A stretch of 49,818 nt of DNA, from positions 60,739 through 110,556 of the forward strand of contig CADEDH010000013.1 of NCBI GenBank assembly GCA_902826025.1, in the 5' to 3' direction. Each line of letters opens with the position of its first letter. Position 1 is the first letter of the stretch. Shown here piece after piece: positions 1-8,108 of the stretch. The notes below the pieces were generated by a model. The model was not told the DNA's origin, did no database searches, and saw only the letters and a program-made list of their open reading frames with translations. Source of the stretch: an uncultured Actinomycetes bacterium (GTDB lineage: Bacteria > Actinomycetota > Acidimicrobiia > Acidimicrobiales > SZUA-35). The translations under genes were made by a program, and so were the position numbers.

Positions 1-4
1 GCGG

Positions 5-1087
5 TCAGCCCGGCGGGTCGAGGTAGTCGGCCAGGATCTCGGCCACCAGGGTCACCGGCGCCGCCAGGGCCCGGTCGAGGCCGTAGCGCTCGGCCAGGCA
101 CACCACCTCGATGCCAGGCGGCGCGTCCACGTCGGGATCGCGGTCGCCAACGATGGCCAGCACCGGCACGTCGACCTCGGCCGCCCACCCGGTCACCCCG
201 CCCACCACCTTGCCGTTGAACGACTCGGCGTCGAGATAGCCCTCGCCCGTCACCGCCAGGGCGGCGGTGCGCAGGTGCTCGTCGAGCCCGACCGACTCGG
301 CCACCACGTCGAAGCCGGGCTCGATCCGCCCCCCCAGCGCCAGCAGGCCGCCGGCCAGGCCACCGGCGGCTCCGGCCCCCTCGATCGTGCTTACGTCGAC
401 CTCGTAGGTGTCGCGGTAGACCTGCACCAGGCGCTGGAGGCGGCGGCCGAGGAGAGCGACCTGACTGGGGCTGGCGCCCTTCTGGGGGCCGAACACGTCG
501 GCTGCGTCGGTGAACCGGGTGCGCACGTCGCACGCCACGATCAGCTCGATCTCCTTCATCCGGGCCGCCGGGGGCATGGCCCGCACCGCCCCCCACCCCC
601 CGTCGGTGGTGGCCGACCCGCCCAGGAACACGTAGATCGTCCGGGCCCCCACCTCGATGGCGTTGGCGATGAGTTGGCCGGTGCCGGTGGTGTCGGCCGC
701 CATGGCGTCGTTGCCGACGGCCCCGCCGGCCAGCAGGAGGCCGGAGGCGGCGGCCATCTCGATCCAGGCCACCCGACCCTCCATCCGCCACCCGGCCTCC
801 ACCGGCTCGCCCAGTGGGCCGGCCACCGTGGTGAACCGGTTGGGCCCGCCCAGGGCGGCCAGCGAGCCCTCGCCCCCGTCAGCCAGCGGTACGGCGACCG
901 AGCGCCACCCAGCGGCATCGGCCACCGCGGCGCCGGCCTCGGCCAGCTCTGCGCTGGTGGCCGTGCCCCGGAACTTGTCGAAAGCGAGCACGACCCGGGG
1001 CGCGCCCGGCTCCTCGGGTGCCGCCTCCGCCGCGGGGCTGGGATCGTCGGGGGGCGAGCGGCGCTTACGAGGTCTTGATGACGCCAT
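5..1087 (-). CDS. Glycerate kinase (GarK/GlxK family)
   Basis: Phosphorylates glycerate with ATP, feeding glyoxylate/serine carbon into lower glycolysis. The core starts LAFDKFRGT, matching the family N-terminus (usually APDSFKGT). DGGEG near residue 70, GGSATTDGG in the middle and TGEGYLD before the C-terminus are the family motifs. The start is uncertain: ATG at 1087 overlaps the end of the upstream LytR-C gene by 23 bp and adds about 30 low-complexity residues, while GTG at 991 would begin directly at the conserved core. It follows the LytR-C gene on the same strand and may be co-transcribed with it, although no functional link is obvious. Confidence 0.85.
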   Translation of the reverse strand: MASSRPRKRRSPPDDPSPAAEAAPEEPGAPRVVLAFDKFRGTATSAELAEAGAAVADAAGWRSVAVPLADGGEGSLAALGGPNRFTTVAGPLGEPVEAGWRMEGRVAWIEMAAASGLLLAGGAVGNDAMAADTTGTGQLIANAIEVGARTIYVFLGGSATTDGGWGAVRAMPPAARMKEIELIVACDVRTRFTDAADVFGPQKGASPSQVALLGRRLQRLVQVYRDTYEVDVSTIEGAGAAGGLAGGLLALGGRIEPGFDVVAESVGLDEHLRTAALAVTGEGYLDAESFNGKVVGGVTGWAAEVDVPVLAIVGDRDPDVDAPPGIEVVCLAERYGLDRALAAPVTLVAEILADYLDPPG

Positions 1088-1808
1088 CGGTCCCGATGAC
1101 GACGATGACATCAGCATCGCCGATCGTGGCGATGGGCGATTTGGCCGGGTCGAACGCACCGACCACCGCTGCCGGATCGACATCGAACACCGCCGCTACC
1201 GCTTCCGCCGCCGCCTGGTTGCCCTTCGTGTACAGGATCTTCGACTTGCTGGGACCGTTGGCGTTCTTCGGTGCCATCACCGTGTAGCCCGCGTCTTTCA
1301 GGACCTGCGCCCCCGCTGCCGCAACACCCTTGCCCGACGCGGCGTTCAGCACCAGCACCGTGGTGGCCGCCGGGCTGCCGGCTGCGGCGGCGGTGGTGGA
1401 GGGGGCGGCGGAGGTGGACGATCCCGCCGCCACCGTGGTGCTGGCAGAGGCCGGAGCGGTGGTGGAGGTGGAGGTGGCGCCGTCGCCGGGCGCTTCGCTG
1501 GCGCCGGGCCCGGTGCCTTCCGAGGCGGTTGACGCGGTGGACAGGGCGGCCGGGTTCTGCTCGTCGTCGGCTGCGCCGTCCGGGGTGGATCCGGGGGTGG
1601 CCCCGGCATCGTCGACGCTGCCCTCGTCGTCGGCCGGCGTGCTGACGTCGGACCCTGCGGCCAGCGTGTCGGTGCCTGAGTCGAGCCCCCGGAACACGAG
1701 GAGGCCGCCGATGACGAGGGCCACCCCGATCAAGACCAGGGCCCGGACCAGCCCGACCCGACCGGCGAGCGAGCCATCGTCGAGTCCGAGTTGTTCACCT
1801 GCGTGCAT
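1065..1808 (-). CDS. Membrane-anchored LytR C-terminal domain protein
   Basis: 247 residues. A short cytoplasmic N-terminus is followed by one membrane segment (about residues 22-40, VRALVLIGVALVIGG), a long Ser/Thr/Ala-rich extracytoplasmic linker, and a C-terminal LytR_C domain (about residues 150-247, starting TTVLVLNAASGKGVAA). In actinobacteria this domain occurs at the end of LCP wall-assembly enzymes or alone on an anchor. No LCP catalytic domain is present here, so an enzymatic role is unlikely; a cell-envelope role is inferred. The start ATG has GGGAG about 6 bp upstream. The gene lies head-to-head with tRNA-Thr. Confidence 0.75.
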   Translation of the reverse strand: MHAGEQLGLDDGSLAGRVGLVRALVLIGVALVIGGLLVFRGLDSGTDTLAAGSDVSTPADDEGSVDDAGATPGSTPDGAADDEQNPAALSTASTASEGTGPGASEAPGDGATSTSTTAPASASTTVAAGSSTSAAPSTTAAAAGSPAATTVLVLNAASGKGVAAAGAQVLKDAGYTVMAPKNANGPSKSKILYTKGNQAAAEAVAAVFDVDPAAVVGAFDPAKSPIATIGDADVIVVIGTDGVIKTS

Positions 1809-1952
1809 GCTCAGCTCCCTGCGATGCGGGCTTCACGTGATCCGGTTCCTGACACTCAAGACTAGGGACAACGGAGCGCCGCGAAGGGGACCCTCGACCG
1901 GAGGGGACGCACCCCACGGCGCGCCCGGCGCCACGACGAGACGCCCTGGTCG

Positions 1953-1958
1953 TACACT
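1953..1958 (+). promoter_or_regulatory. Possible -10 element of tRNA-Thr
   Basis: TACACT lies about 28 bp before the mature tRNA 5' end and would start transcription around 1965. No clear -35 hexamer is visible, so this is a weak call. Confidence 0.35.
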
Positions 1959-1986
1959 AGCGCTGAACCACCGGATGGTGGGGCCG

Positions 1987-2060
1987 GCCCGAATAGCTCA
2001 GTTGGCCAGAGCGCTGCTCTTGTAAAGCAGATGTCGTCGGTTCGAATCCGACTTCGGGCT
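1987..2060 (+). tRNA. tRNA-Thr (anticodon UGU)
   Basis: 74 nt cloverleaf. The acceptor stem pairs GCCCGAA with TTCGGGC (discriminator T); the D-arm is GCTC..GAGC; the anticodon arm is CTGCT-CTTGTAA-AGCAG with TGT at positions 34-36, reading ACA; the T-loop is TTCGAAT. The 3' CCA is not encoded. Confidence 0.97.
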
Positions 2061-2073
2061 CACTGTGTCTTTC

Positions 2074-2103
2074 GGGGGCTGGCGCCCCGGGCGGCTTCGC
2101 CGC
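2074..2103. repeat. Double hairpin after tRNA-Thr, palindromic repeat-family member
   Basis: Two adjacent perfect hairpins, GGGGC-TGGC-GCCCC (2075-2088) and GCGGC-TTC-GCCGC (2091-2103). The second abuts the stop codon of the convergent gene. The design (a GGGGC..GCCCC hairpin next to a GGCGGC..GCCGCC hairpin) resembles the repeats between folK and nadC. It may act as a bidirectional terminator; there is no strong T-run. Confidence 0.6.
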
Positions 2104-3941
2104 TAGCCGGCGGGAGCGTTGAGTTCCATGTGGACGGTGCCGTCGGCCGCCTCGGCCTCCACAGCCAGCTTAAGGGTGGCCAGCTCGCCCTGGGGGATCC
2201 GCCAGCACAGGTCGCCCTCGGCCGAATCGAGCACCTTCACCTGGGCCGCCTCGTCGAGGGGGGCGGCGGCCGGACAGGCCACTGCGGCATCGAACTCCGT
2301 GCCGGGAGCGGCGCCTACCGCCTTGAACCGGAGGTCGGACAGCGACCCCGGCTCCGGGCCTGACTGGTAGGTGATGCGAACCCGCGTCTGGGCCAACATC
2401 TCACCCTCGCCCGGGGCCGAGGCGGTGCCCGCACCCACCAATTGCTGGGTGACGTCGACCACCGGAGTCAGGACCTGGATGACCCACCGGCGCTGTTCCT
2501 TGGTGGCCTCGTCGTTGTAGTAGACAACCACCACCTTGCCGAACGGGTAGGGGGTGGCGAATGAGCCAGGAGGGCCGCCGGTCACCGGATCGCCGTCGTC
2601 CGTGGCGGAGTTCTGTGCGTCGTCACGGAGAGCGAGGTATCCACCGATGGATGCCGCCGCCACCAGCACGGCCAGGCCGATGGCCACCAGCGGCCACCAG
2701 CGGCGAGGGGCGGGGGCGGCACCGATGGGTACGTCGCCGTAGTCGCCGTAGCCTCCCGACCGACCCGCCGGATCATCGCCGGGGCCCGCCTGGTCACGAT
2801 GGAAGCCGAGGCCGCCGCCGGTCAGGATCGGGTCGGGGTCGGCTGGGCCGGACTGCCGGGCCCGCTCGTCGCCGGGCGCCCAATCAGCTTCCCCGCCCCA
2901 GTCGTCGTCGCGCCGAGCACCCCGGGAGCGGGCCGGGCCGGGGTCCTGGTAGTCGCCAGCCTCGTGGAACGAGGCGGGGTCTCGATGGAGACCGGCGTTG
3001 CGATCAAGGGCAGCGGCCCGGTCGGCCTCCCGTAGCGCGTCGAGGTCGAGTTGGGTGGTGGCGCCGCCGTCGTCGTCGCGGGGCAGGATCGTGGTGGCCG
3101 TGGCCCACTCCTCCACCGGAGGCCGGCCCGGACCGCTGGCGACCACGGGAGGGTCGGGGGGATCGGGAGGCGCTGCCGCCCGTTCCGCCATGGGCCCGGT
3201 GGGGTCGTCATCGCCGCCCGAGGCCGGAACGGACAACGGTGGGGGCGGCGGCGACGGGGCGAACACGGTGGCGGCGTCGTCGAACGACGAGGTCTCGGCG
3301 TGGGACGCCGAGCCGTTGTCGCGGCCCGCTTCGCCCAGGAGCGACGACGGAAGGGGCGGCGGGGCCACCGGTGACCCGCTCGACGCTCCGTTGTCGGCCG
3401 GGCGATCGCCAGCAGAGTCGGTGGGGCCGAGAAGGAGGTAGCCGTGGTCCACCGGGTCGACACCCGGTGAGCTGGGGCCGTCGGAGCCGATCGGGGTGGG
3501 CCCGGAATCGGCCCCGGCCGGTTCGGGCCGGTCGGGCTCGGGCGGTTCGGGCCGGTCGGGCTCGGGCGGCGGGGAAGCCATGGCCTCCTCGTCGTCGGCA
3601 TAGGGGTCGATGCCACCGAACACGTCGTCGATCGGGGGCAGCTCGTCGAACACGCGGCGCCGGCTCTCGGCCTCGGCCCGCTCGGCCGGGCCTGCGGCAG
3701 AGGCGGCGGCCGCCGCCGCCAGCCCACCGGCGGGGATGGCCGAGGTCCGCTGGTCGTAGGGGTCGAGGTCGGCCGGGCCCGACGCCGTCAGCGGTCCGGG
3801 GGCGGCACCGGCGGCCGGGGCCTGCACCGCGGGGCCGTACCCGGACGGCCACCAGCGGCCGTCCGACGCCTGGTACCACCCCTCGGGCGGCGGCCACGCA
3901 TAGAGGTTGTCGTCCCAGGCGGTGTAGCTGGCCTCACTCAC
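2103..3941 (-). CDS. Proline-rich single-pass membrane protein of unknown function
   Basis: About 612 residues. The N-terminus carries a Trp/Gly-rich module (PPPEGWYQASDGRWWPSG), resembling the short DUF2510-type WYxDPxG..RWW motif of actinobacterial membrane proteins. A roughly 370-residue Pro/Asp/Ser-rich disordered stretch follows, then one transmembrane helix near residues 420-440 (PLVAIGLAVLVAAASIGGYL) and a folded extracytoplasmic C-terminal domain of about 165 residues. The GTG start at 3941 was chosen because GGGG lies 6 bp upstream; TTG at 3953, touching the rlmB stop, is the alternative. The function is not recognised. It is directly downstream of rlmB. Confidence 0.7.
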   Translation of the reverse strand: MSEASYTAWDDNLYAWPPPEGWYQASDGRWWPSGYGPAVQAPAAGAAPGPLTASGPADLDPYDQRTSAIPAGGLAAAAAASAAGPAERAEAESRRRVFDELPPIDDVFGGIDPYADDEEAMASPPPEPDRPEPPEPDRPEPAGADSGPTPIGSDGPSSPGVDPVDHGYLLLGPTDSAGDRPADNGASSGSPVAPPPLPSSLLGEAGRDNGSASHAETSSFDDAATVFAPSPPPPPLSVPASGGDDDPTGPMAERAAAPPDPPDPPVVASGPGRPPVEEWATATTILPRDDDGGATTQLDLDALREADRAAALDRNAGLHRDPASFHEAGDYQDPGPARSRGARRDDDWGGEADWAPGDERARQSGPADPDPILTGGGLGFHRDQAGPGDDPAGRSGGYGDYGDVPIGAAPAPRRWWPLVAIGLAVLVAAASIGGYLALRDDAQNSATDDGDPVTGGPPGSFATPYPFGKVVVVYYNDEATKEQRRWVIQVLTPVVDVTQQLVGAGTASAPGEGEMLAQTRVRITYQSGPEPGSLSDLRFKAVGAAPGTEFDAAVACPAAAPLDEAAQVKVLDSAEGDLCWRIPQGELATLKLAVEAEAADGTVHMELNAPAG

Positions 3942-3953
3942 TCGTTTCCCCAA

Positions 3954-4991
3954 TCAACCGGTCGGGTCAGGCTCGCCCATCGACCTCGGGCCGGTGGGTG
4001 CACCCTGCCGGCGTCGAACGATCTCGAAACACGCGATGGCGGCCGCAGCAGCCACATTCAAGCTGTTGAGACGCCCCAACAACGGTATCGCAACAAGCAT
4101 GTCGACTCTATGACGGGTCAGTTTTGCCAGCCCCCGGCCCTCGGCCCCCAGTACCAGGGCGATCGGACCGGCGGCATGGTCGGGCAGATCGAACAGCGAC
4201 CGGTCGCCCCCGGCGTCGAGACCCACGGTGGTGACACCGGCGGCCGACAGCCGGCTGAGGGCGGCCGGGATGCCGCCCACCAGAGCCAGGGGCAGATGCT
4301 CCACCGCCCCCGCCGCCGCCTTGGTGACAGCCGGCGTGATGTGGGCCGACCGGTGGCTGGGCAGCACCACCCCGGTCACCCCGGCGCATTCGGCCGTGCG
4401 CAGCAACGCCCCGAGGTTCCCGGGATCGGTGATCCCGTCCAGCACCAGTAGGAACGGGGCAGGGGCGGCCGCCAGATCATCGAGATCGTGCTCGGGGAGG
4501 GCCGCAGCCCGGGCCAGCACGCCCTGCGGGGCGGCCGTGGCCGCCTCGGACTCGAGCCGACGCCGGGTAACGGGCCGCAGGGGCACGTTCAGCTCCCGGG
4601 CCAGCTCCTCGATGTCGTCCATGATCGGAGCCGGCTCGATGTCATCGGCCACCAGGACCTCACGGACCCGGCGGGTGCCGGCCAGCAGCAGCTCGCGCAC
4701 CGCGTGGCGGCCCTCCACCTGCTCGCCGCCGAGGCCCCGGGGCTGGCCGCCTGGCCGTCTCCCGCCGGCGGAGCCGCCCCGGCCCCCACCGCCACGGGCA
4801 CTACCGGTAGTTCCTCGGGAACCACCGCCGGCGGTACCGGCGGAGCCTCGGGCACCGCCGCCAGCGGCACCGGTCGATCCCCGGGTGCCCCCACCGGCCG
4901 CGGGGGCCCGGCGGGGCCCGCCGGCTCGGCCGGGCGCGGGCCGGCCGGCCGATCGGCCCGATCCGGGCCGGCTGTTGCGAGCGGCGCTCAT
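3954..4991 (-). CDS. rlmB: 23S rRNA (guanosine-2'-O-)-methyltransferase RlmB, SpoU/TrmH family
   Basis: About 345 residues. A Gly/Arg-rich, probably disordered N-terminus (residues 1-95, several RGS/GGG repeats) precedes the substrate-binding domain (starting QVEGRHAVRELLLAG) and the SpoU knotted methyltransferase domain. SpoU motifs are visible: DGITDPGNLGALLRTAE (motif 1), LVLGAEGRGL (motif 2) and IPLLGRLNSLNVAAAAAI (motif 3). The family 2'-O-methylates G2251 of 23S rRNA or a tRNA ribose. ATG at 4991 lies 4 bp after the ispF stop, so the gene reads as part of the ispD-ispF-rlmB operon, a common actinobacterial arrangement. The Gly/Arg tail is an unusual extension. Confidence 0.92.
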   Translation of the reverse strand: MSAARNSRPGSGRSAGRPAPGRAGGPRRAPAAGGGTRGSTGAAGGGARGSAGTAGGGSRGTTGSARGGGGRGGSAGGRRPGGQPRGLGGEQVEGRHAVRELLLAGTRRVREVLVADDIEPAPIMDDIEELARELNVPLRPVTRRRLESEAATAAPQGVLARAAALPEHDLDDLAAAPAPFLLVLDGITDPGNLGALLRTAECAGVTGVVLPSHRSAHITPAVTKAAAGAVEHLPLALVGGIPAALSRLSAAGVTTVGLDAGGDRSLFDLPDHAAGPIALVLGAEGRGLAKLTRHRVDMLVAIPLLGRLNSLNVAAAAAIACFEIVRRRQGAPTGPRSMGEPDPTG

Positions 4992-4995
4992 ACCC

Positions 4996-5556
4996 TCACC
5001 ATCCTTGCTCCATCCGGTCCTGTATGACCAGAGCCACGGCGTGGCACTGGACGCCACCGGCCAAGCCCGGCAGCTTCTCGGTCCGCTTGCCCTTCACTGT
5101 CACCGGGGCCCCGACGGCGGCGGAGAGCCGGGCCTCCATCTCGTGGCGATGGGGGGCCAGCTTCGGCTCGTCGAGCACCACGGTGCAGTCGATGTTCACC
5201 GGTACCCAGCCCTGCCCGGCCAGGTGGGCCACCACCCGGCTCAACATCACCACACTGTCGGCGCCGGCCAGCGCCGGGTCGTCATCGGGAAACAGGCTGC
5301 CGATGTCGCCCAGGCCGCTCGCCCCCAACAGGGCGTCGGTACAGGCGTGGGCGATCACATCGGCATCGCTGTGGCCGGCCAGCCCCGGGTAGCCCTCGAA
5401 CACCCGGCCCCCCAGCACCAGGCGGCGGCCCGGGTCGTCGGACCAGGGGTGGACATCGAAACCCTGACCCACCCGGAGGCCCAGGGGGGCCAGAGCCGGG
5501 GTCGGAAGCTGGGTTTCGGGTGACAGGCCGGTGGGGGGCGCCGGCTCAGCGGTCAT
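4996..5556 (-). CDS. ispF: 2-C-methyl-D-erythritol 2,4-cyclodiphosphate synthase
   Basis: 186 residues. Cyclises CDP-ME 2-phosphate in the non-mevalonate isoprenoid pathway. The zinc site begins with FDVH (Asp34, His36); LAGHSDADV, the following helix and LFPDDDP are the typical active-site segments; the C-terminal TVKGKRTEKLPG is the family CDP-binding end. An N-terminal extension of about 27 Pro-rich residues precedes the core. It overlaps ispD by 11 bp and sits 4 bp before rlmB, so translation is probably coupled. Confidence 0.96.
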   Translation of the reverse strand: MTAEPAPPTGLSPETQLPTPALAPLGLRVGQGFDVHPWSDDPGRRLVLGGRVFEGYPGLAGHSDADVIAHACTDALLGASGLGDIGSLFPDDDPALAGADSVVMLSRVVAHLAGQGWVPVNIDCTVVLDEPKLAPHRHEMEARLSAAVGAPVTVKGKRTEKLPGLAGGVQCHAVALVIQDRMEQGW

Positions 5557-6172
5557 GCAGCAACACCTCGGCGATGCGCAGGTCGTGGGGGGCGGTGATC
5601 TTCATGTTGGCGGGATCTCCCTCGACATGGACGACGGTGAGGCCCAGCCTGTCCACCAGAGTGGCGTCGTCGGTGGCGGTGTCGCCCGAACCGTGGGCCG
5701 TGCGCAGCACGTCTACCCGGAATCCTTGCGGAGTCTGTACCGCCACCAGCCCGCCACGGTCCACCGGACGCCCCTCGACAGTCCGCAGGCTGTCGGTCAC
5801 CGGCACCACCGGCACGGCGGCCACGGCCCCGGCGGCCAGGGCGTCGCACACCCGGGCCACCACCTCGACCGTGGCCAGCGGGCGAGCGGCGTCGTGGACC
5901 AGCACGTGGGAGGCTTCAGCCGGCAGCGCCCCGAGCCCGGCCCGCACCGAGTCGGAACGGGTGTGGCCCCCGGCCACGGCGATGACTCCCGGGGGCAGGT
6001 GGAGGCCGGCCAGCACGGGGGCGGGAACGACCACCACCACTCCCCCACACACCGGGGTCAGAGCGGCGATCGACCAGTCGAGGACACGGCGGCCGGCCAG
6101 CAGCTCGAACTGCTTCAGCCCGCCGTAGCGGCTTCCTCCGCCGCCAGCCACCACCACGCCCCACACGTCCAT
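5546..6172 (-). CDS. ispD: 2-C-methyl-D-erythritol 4-phosphate cytidylyltransferase
   Basis: 208 residues. Transfers CMP to MEP in the non-mevalonate pathway. It opens with the nucleotidyltransferase motif VVVAGGGGSRYG followed by KQF, and carries VLVHDAARPL in the middle and TDDATLVDRLG towards the end, all standard IspD motifs. The start at ATG 6172 puts the glycine-rich loop close to the N-terminus as in the family. It is the first gene of ispD-ispF-rlmB, and transcription probably starts in the 134 bp shared with the divergent Crp/Fnr gene. CarD, which precedes ispD in many actinobacteria, is not here. Confidence 0.95.
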   Translation of the reverse strand: MDVWGVVVAGGGGSRYGGLKQFELLAGRRVLDWSIAALTPVCGGVVVVVPAPVLAGLHLPPGVIAVAGGHTRSDSVRAGLGALPAEASHVLVHDAARPLATVEVVARVCDALAAGAVAAVPVVPVTDSLRTVEGRPVDRGGLVAVQTPQGFRVDVLRTAHGSGDTATDDATLVDRLGLTVVHVEGDPANMKITAPHDLRIAEVLLHDR

Positions 6173-6306
6173 CGCCCCTGACCCTACCGGGCCCGACCCC
6201 ACCGCCTGCAGCCCGGCTGCCGCCCGGCCGCCCGGGTTGGCGGTTACGTGACTTTCGCCACCCGACGGTCGGTGAAGTGGGCGCCGGTTCGTCTACCGTT
6301 GCGCCA

Positions 6307-6966
6307 ATGGTTGACGTCGAGCAGATCAAAGCCGTCGAGCTGTTTCAGGATCTCGACCCAGCGACATTGTCCGACCTGGCGGCGGCGAGCACCCAGCGGC
6401 GCCTGGCCCGAGGCGATCTCCTGTTCAGCGAGGACGACGAACCAACCGAGCTGTTCGTGGTGGTGAGCGGGCGCCTGGCCATGGTCAACCGCTCGATCGA
6501 CGGGCGCGAGTCGGTCGTCGCCCTCATGGAGGAGGGCGATCTGTTCGGCGAGATGCCGCTGTTCGACGGGCAGAACCGCTCCACCGATGGGCGGGCCCTG
6601 GAGCCCTCCGAGGTCATCGCCATCCCCTACGCTCCGCTCCGCCGGCTCTACGCCGAGCAACCGGCCCAGCTGTGGCGGGTGGTGGGCCTACTCACCGCCC
6701 GGCTACGCAACATGGACGGCGTGCTGGCCGACTCGGTGTTCCTCGACGTCACCGGGCGAACGGCCAAGCGCCTGCTGGAGATCGCCGGTGAGGCCGACGA
6801 CTTCTCCCTCCCCGTCACCCAGGAGGAGCTGGCCGGCATCGTGGGGGCCAGCCGGGAACGGGTGAACAAGGCCATCGCCTCGTTCGTACGCCTGGGCTGG
6901 ATCGAGCAGCGGGACCGCCGGTACCACATCCTCGACCGGGCCCAGCTCGAGCTCCGCTCGCGTTAA
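6307..6966 (+). CDS. Crp/Fnr-family transcriptional regulator
   Basis: 219 residues. An N-terminal cyclic-nucleotide-binding beta-roll (about residues 12-125) contains the phosphate-binding cassette FGEMPLFDGQNRST, where the Gly-Glu pair and Arg-Ser are kept, so cAMP or a related ligand is possible. A dimerisation helix (about 125-150) and a winged helix-turn-helix (about 165-205, TQEELAGIVGASRERVNKAI) follow. No Fnr-type Cys cluster is seen. ATG 6307 is used because the upstream in-frame extension has no family similarity. It is divergent from ispD, and its stop codon overlaps that of the convergent disA in a TTAA palindrome. Confidence 0.92.
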   Translation: MVDVEQIKAVELFQDLDPATLSDLAAASTQRRLARGDLLFSEDDEPTELFVVVSGRLAMVNRSIDGRESVVALMEEGDLFGEMPLFDGQNRSTDGRALEPSEVIAIPYAPLRRLYAEQPAQLWRVVGLLTARLRNMDGVLADSVFLDVTGRTAKRLLEIAGEADDFSLPVTQEELAGIVGASRERVNKAIASFVRLGWIEQRDRRYHILDRAQLELRSR

Positions 6967-8030
6967 ATACGGTTCAGGATCGACGATTCGGCCAGGCGGC
7001 CGGCACCCTCTTTGAGGGCCTTGGCCCGGCCGGGGCCCACGCCTTCCACCGCCTCCAGCTCGGAGGTGGTGGCCCGCAACACCTGAGCCAGGGTGCCAAA
7101 CCGCTCGATCACCCGGGCCACCACGGTTTCGTTGACCCGGGGCAGCTTGGACAGGAGTCGGAAGCCCCGGGCCTCCACGTTGGCGTCGAGGTCGGGGCCA
7201 CCGCCGATGTGGAGCATCTTGGCCAACACTTCGTCGTCGAACAGATCGTCGTCGTCGAGGGAGGTGAGCGTGTCCATGGCGGTGTCGACGTCGCTCAGGA
7301 GCCCGGGCTCCACGTAGTCGAGCAGCAGCTGGCGGCGATCGTCGGCCACCCCGACCATCAGCTCCTCCATCTGGAGGCGCACCAGGCGGCCGTCGGAGCC
7401 CAGCTCCACCAGGTTCCGCTCGATCTCGATCGAGATCCGCACCACCATCTCGGCCCGCTGCAGCACCTCCAGCACGTCGCGCACCGTCACCAGGTTCTCC
7501 ACCTCGAGGGCAGACAGGTTCTGGGAGACCACGTCGAGCCGGGCCCGGTACCGTTCCAGGGTCTGAATGGCCTGGTTGGAGCGCTCCAGGAGCCGGCTGG
7601 CCGACGACAGGTGGTGCATCTGATCGCCCACGTAGACCTGGATCTCCTGGCGTGACTCCGATACCGCCACCGTGGGGATGTTGAGTGAGCGGGCCACCCG
7701 TTCGGCCGTCCGGTGCCGGGTGCCGGTCTCGGAGGTCTGGACGTTGGGGTTGGGCACCAGGTGGACGTTGGCCCGGGCGATCCGGCTGGCGTCGGCGGCC
7801 AGGATGATGGCGCCGTCCATCTTGGCCAGCTCCGACAGGCGCTGGGGGGTGAACGCGGCATCGAGCAGGAACCCGCCGGAGCAGATGTTGAGCACCTCGG
7901 GGCCGTCGCCGATCACGATCAGCGCCCCCCGGCCCGACTGGAGGATCCGATCGAGCCCGGCTCGCAGGGGCGAACCCGGCGCGACCTGCGCCATCGCCCT
8001 GAGCAGCGCACCGTCGACCCGACTATCCAT
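6963..8030 (-). CDS. disA: DNA integrity scanning protein / diadenylate cyclase
   Basis: 355 residues. Makes c-di-AMP from two ATP and senses branched DNA. The N-terminal DAC domain (about residues 1-140) has the catalytic DGA of KMDGAIILAADASRI and the RHRTAERVA motif. A helical linker follows, and the C-terminal helix-hairpin-helix domain (about 290-355) shows ELEAVEGVGPGRAKALKEG. ATG 8030 gives the normal family length. It lies 78 bp downstream of radA, the usual actinobacterial and Bacillus pairing, in which RadA modulates DisA. Confidence 0.97.
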   Translation of the reverse strand: MDSRVDGALLRAMAQVAPGSPLRAGLDRILQSGRGALIVIGDGPEVLNICSGGFLLDAAFTPQRLSELAKMDGAIILAADASRIARANVHLVPNPNVQTSETGTRHRTAERVARSLNIPTVAVSESRQEIQVYVGDQMHHLSSASRLLERSNQAIQTLERYRARLDVVSQNLSALEVENLVTVRDVLEVLQRAEMVVRISIEIERNLVELGSDGRLVRLQMEELMVGVADDRRQLLLDYVEPGLLSDVDTAMDTLTSLDDDDLFDDEVLAKMLHIGGGPDLDANVEARGFRLLSKLPRVNETVVARVIERFGTLAQVLRATTSELEAVEGVGPGRAKALKEGAGRLAESSILNRI

Positions 8031-8108
8031 GGAAGCATGGTAGACGACCGGTGGTGACGCACGCGTGGGCGGCTGTACCACTGGCGCCAACCGCACCCTC
8101 CGGGCCGC

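Noticed and set aside
657..1532. Plus-strand open frame opposite glycerate kinase and LytR-C
   Set aside because: Low-complexity Arg/Pro/Gly translation typical of the antisense strand of GC-rich genes.
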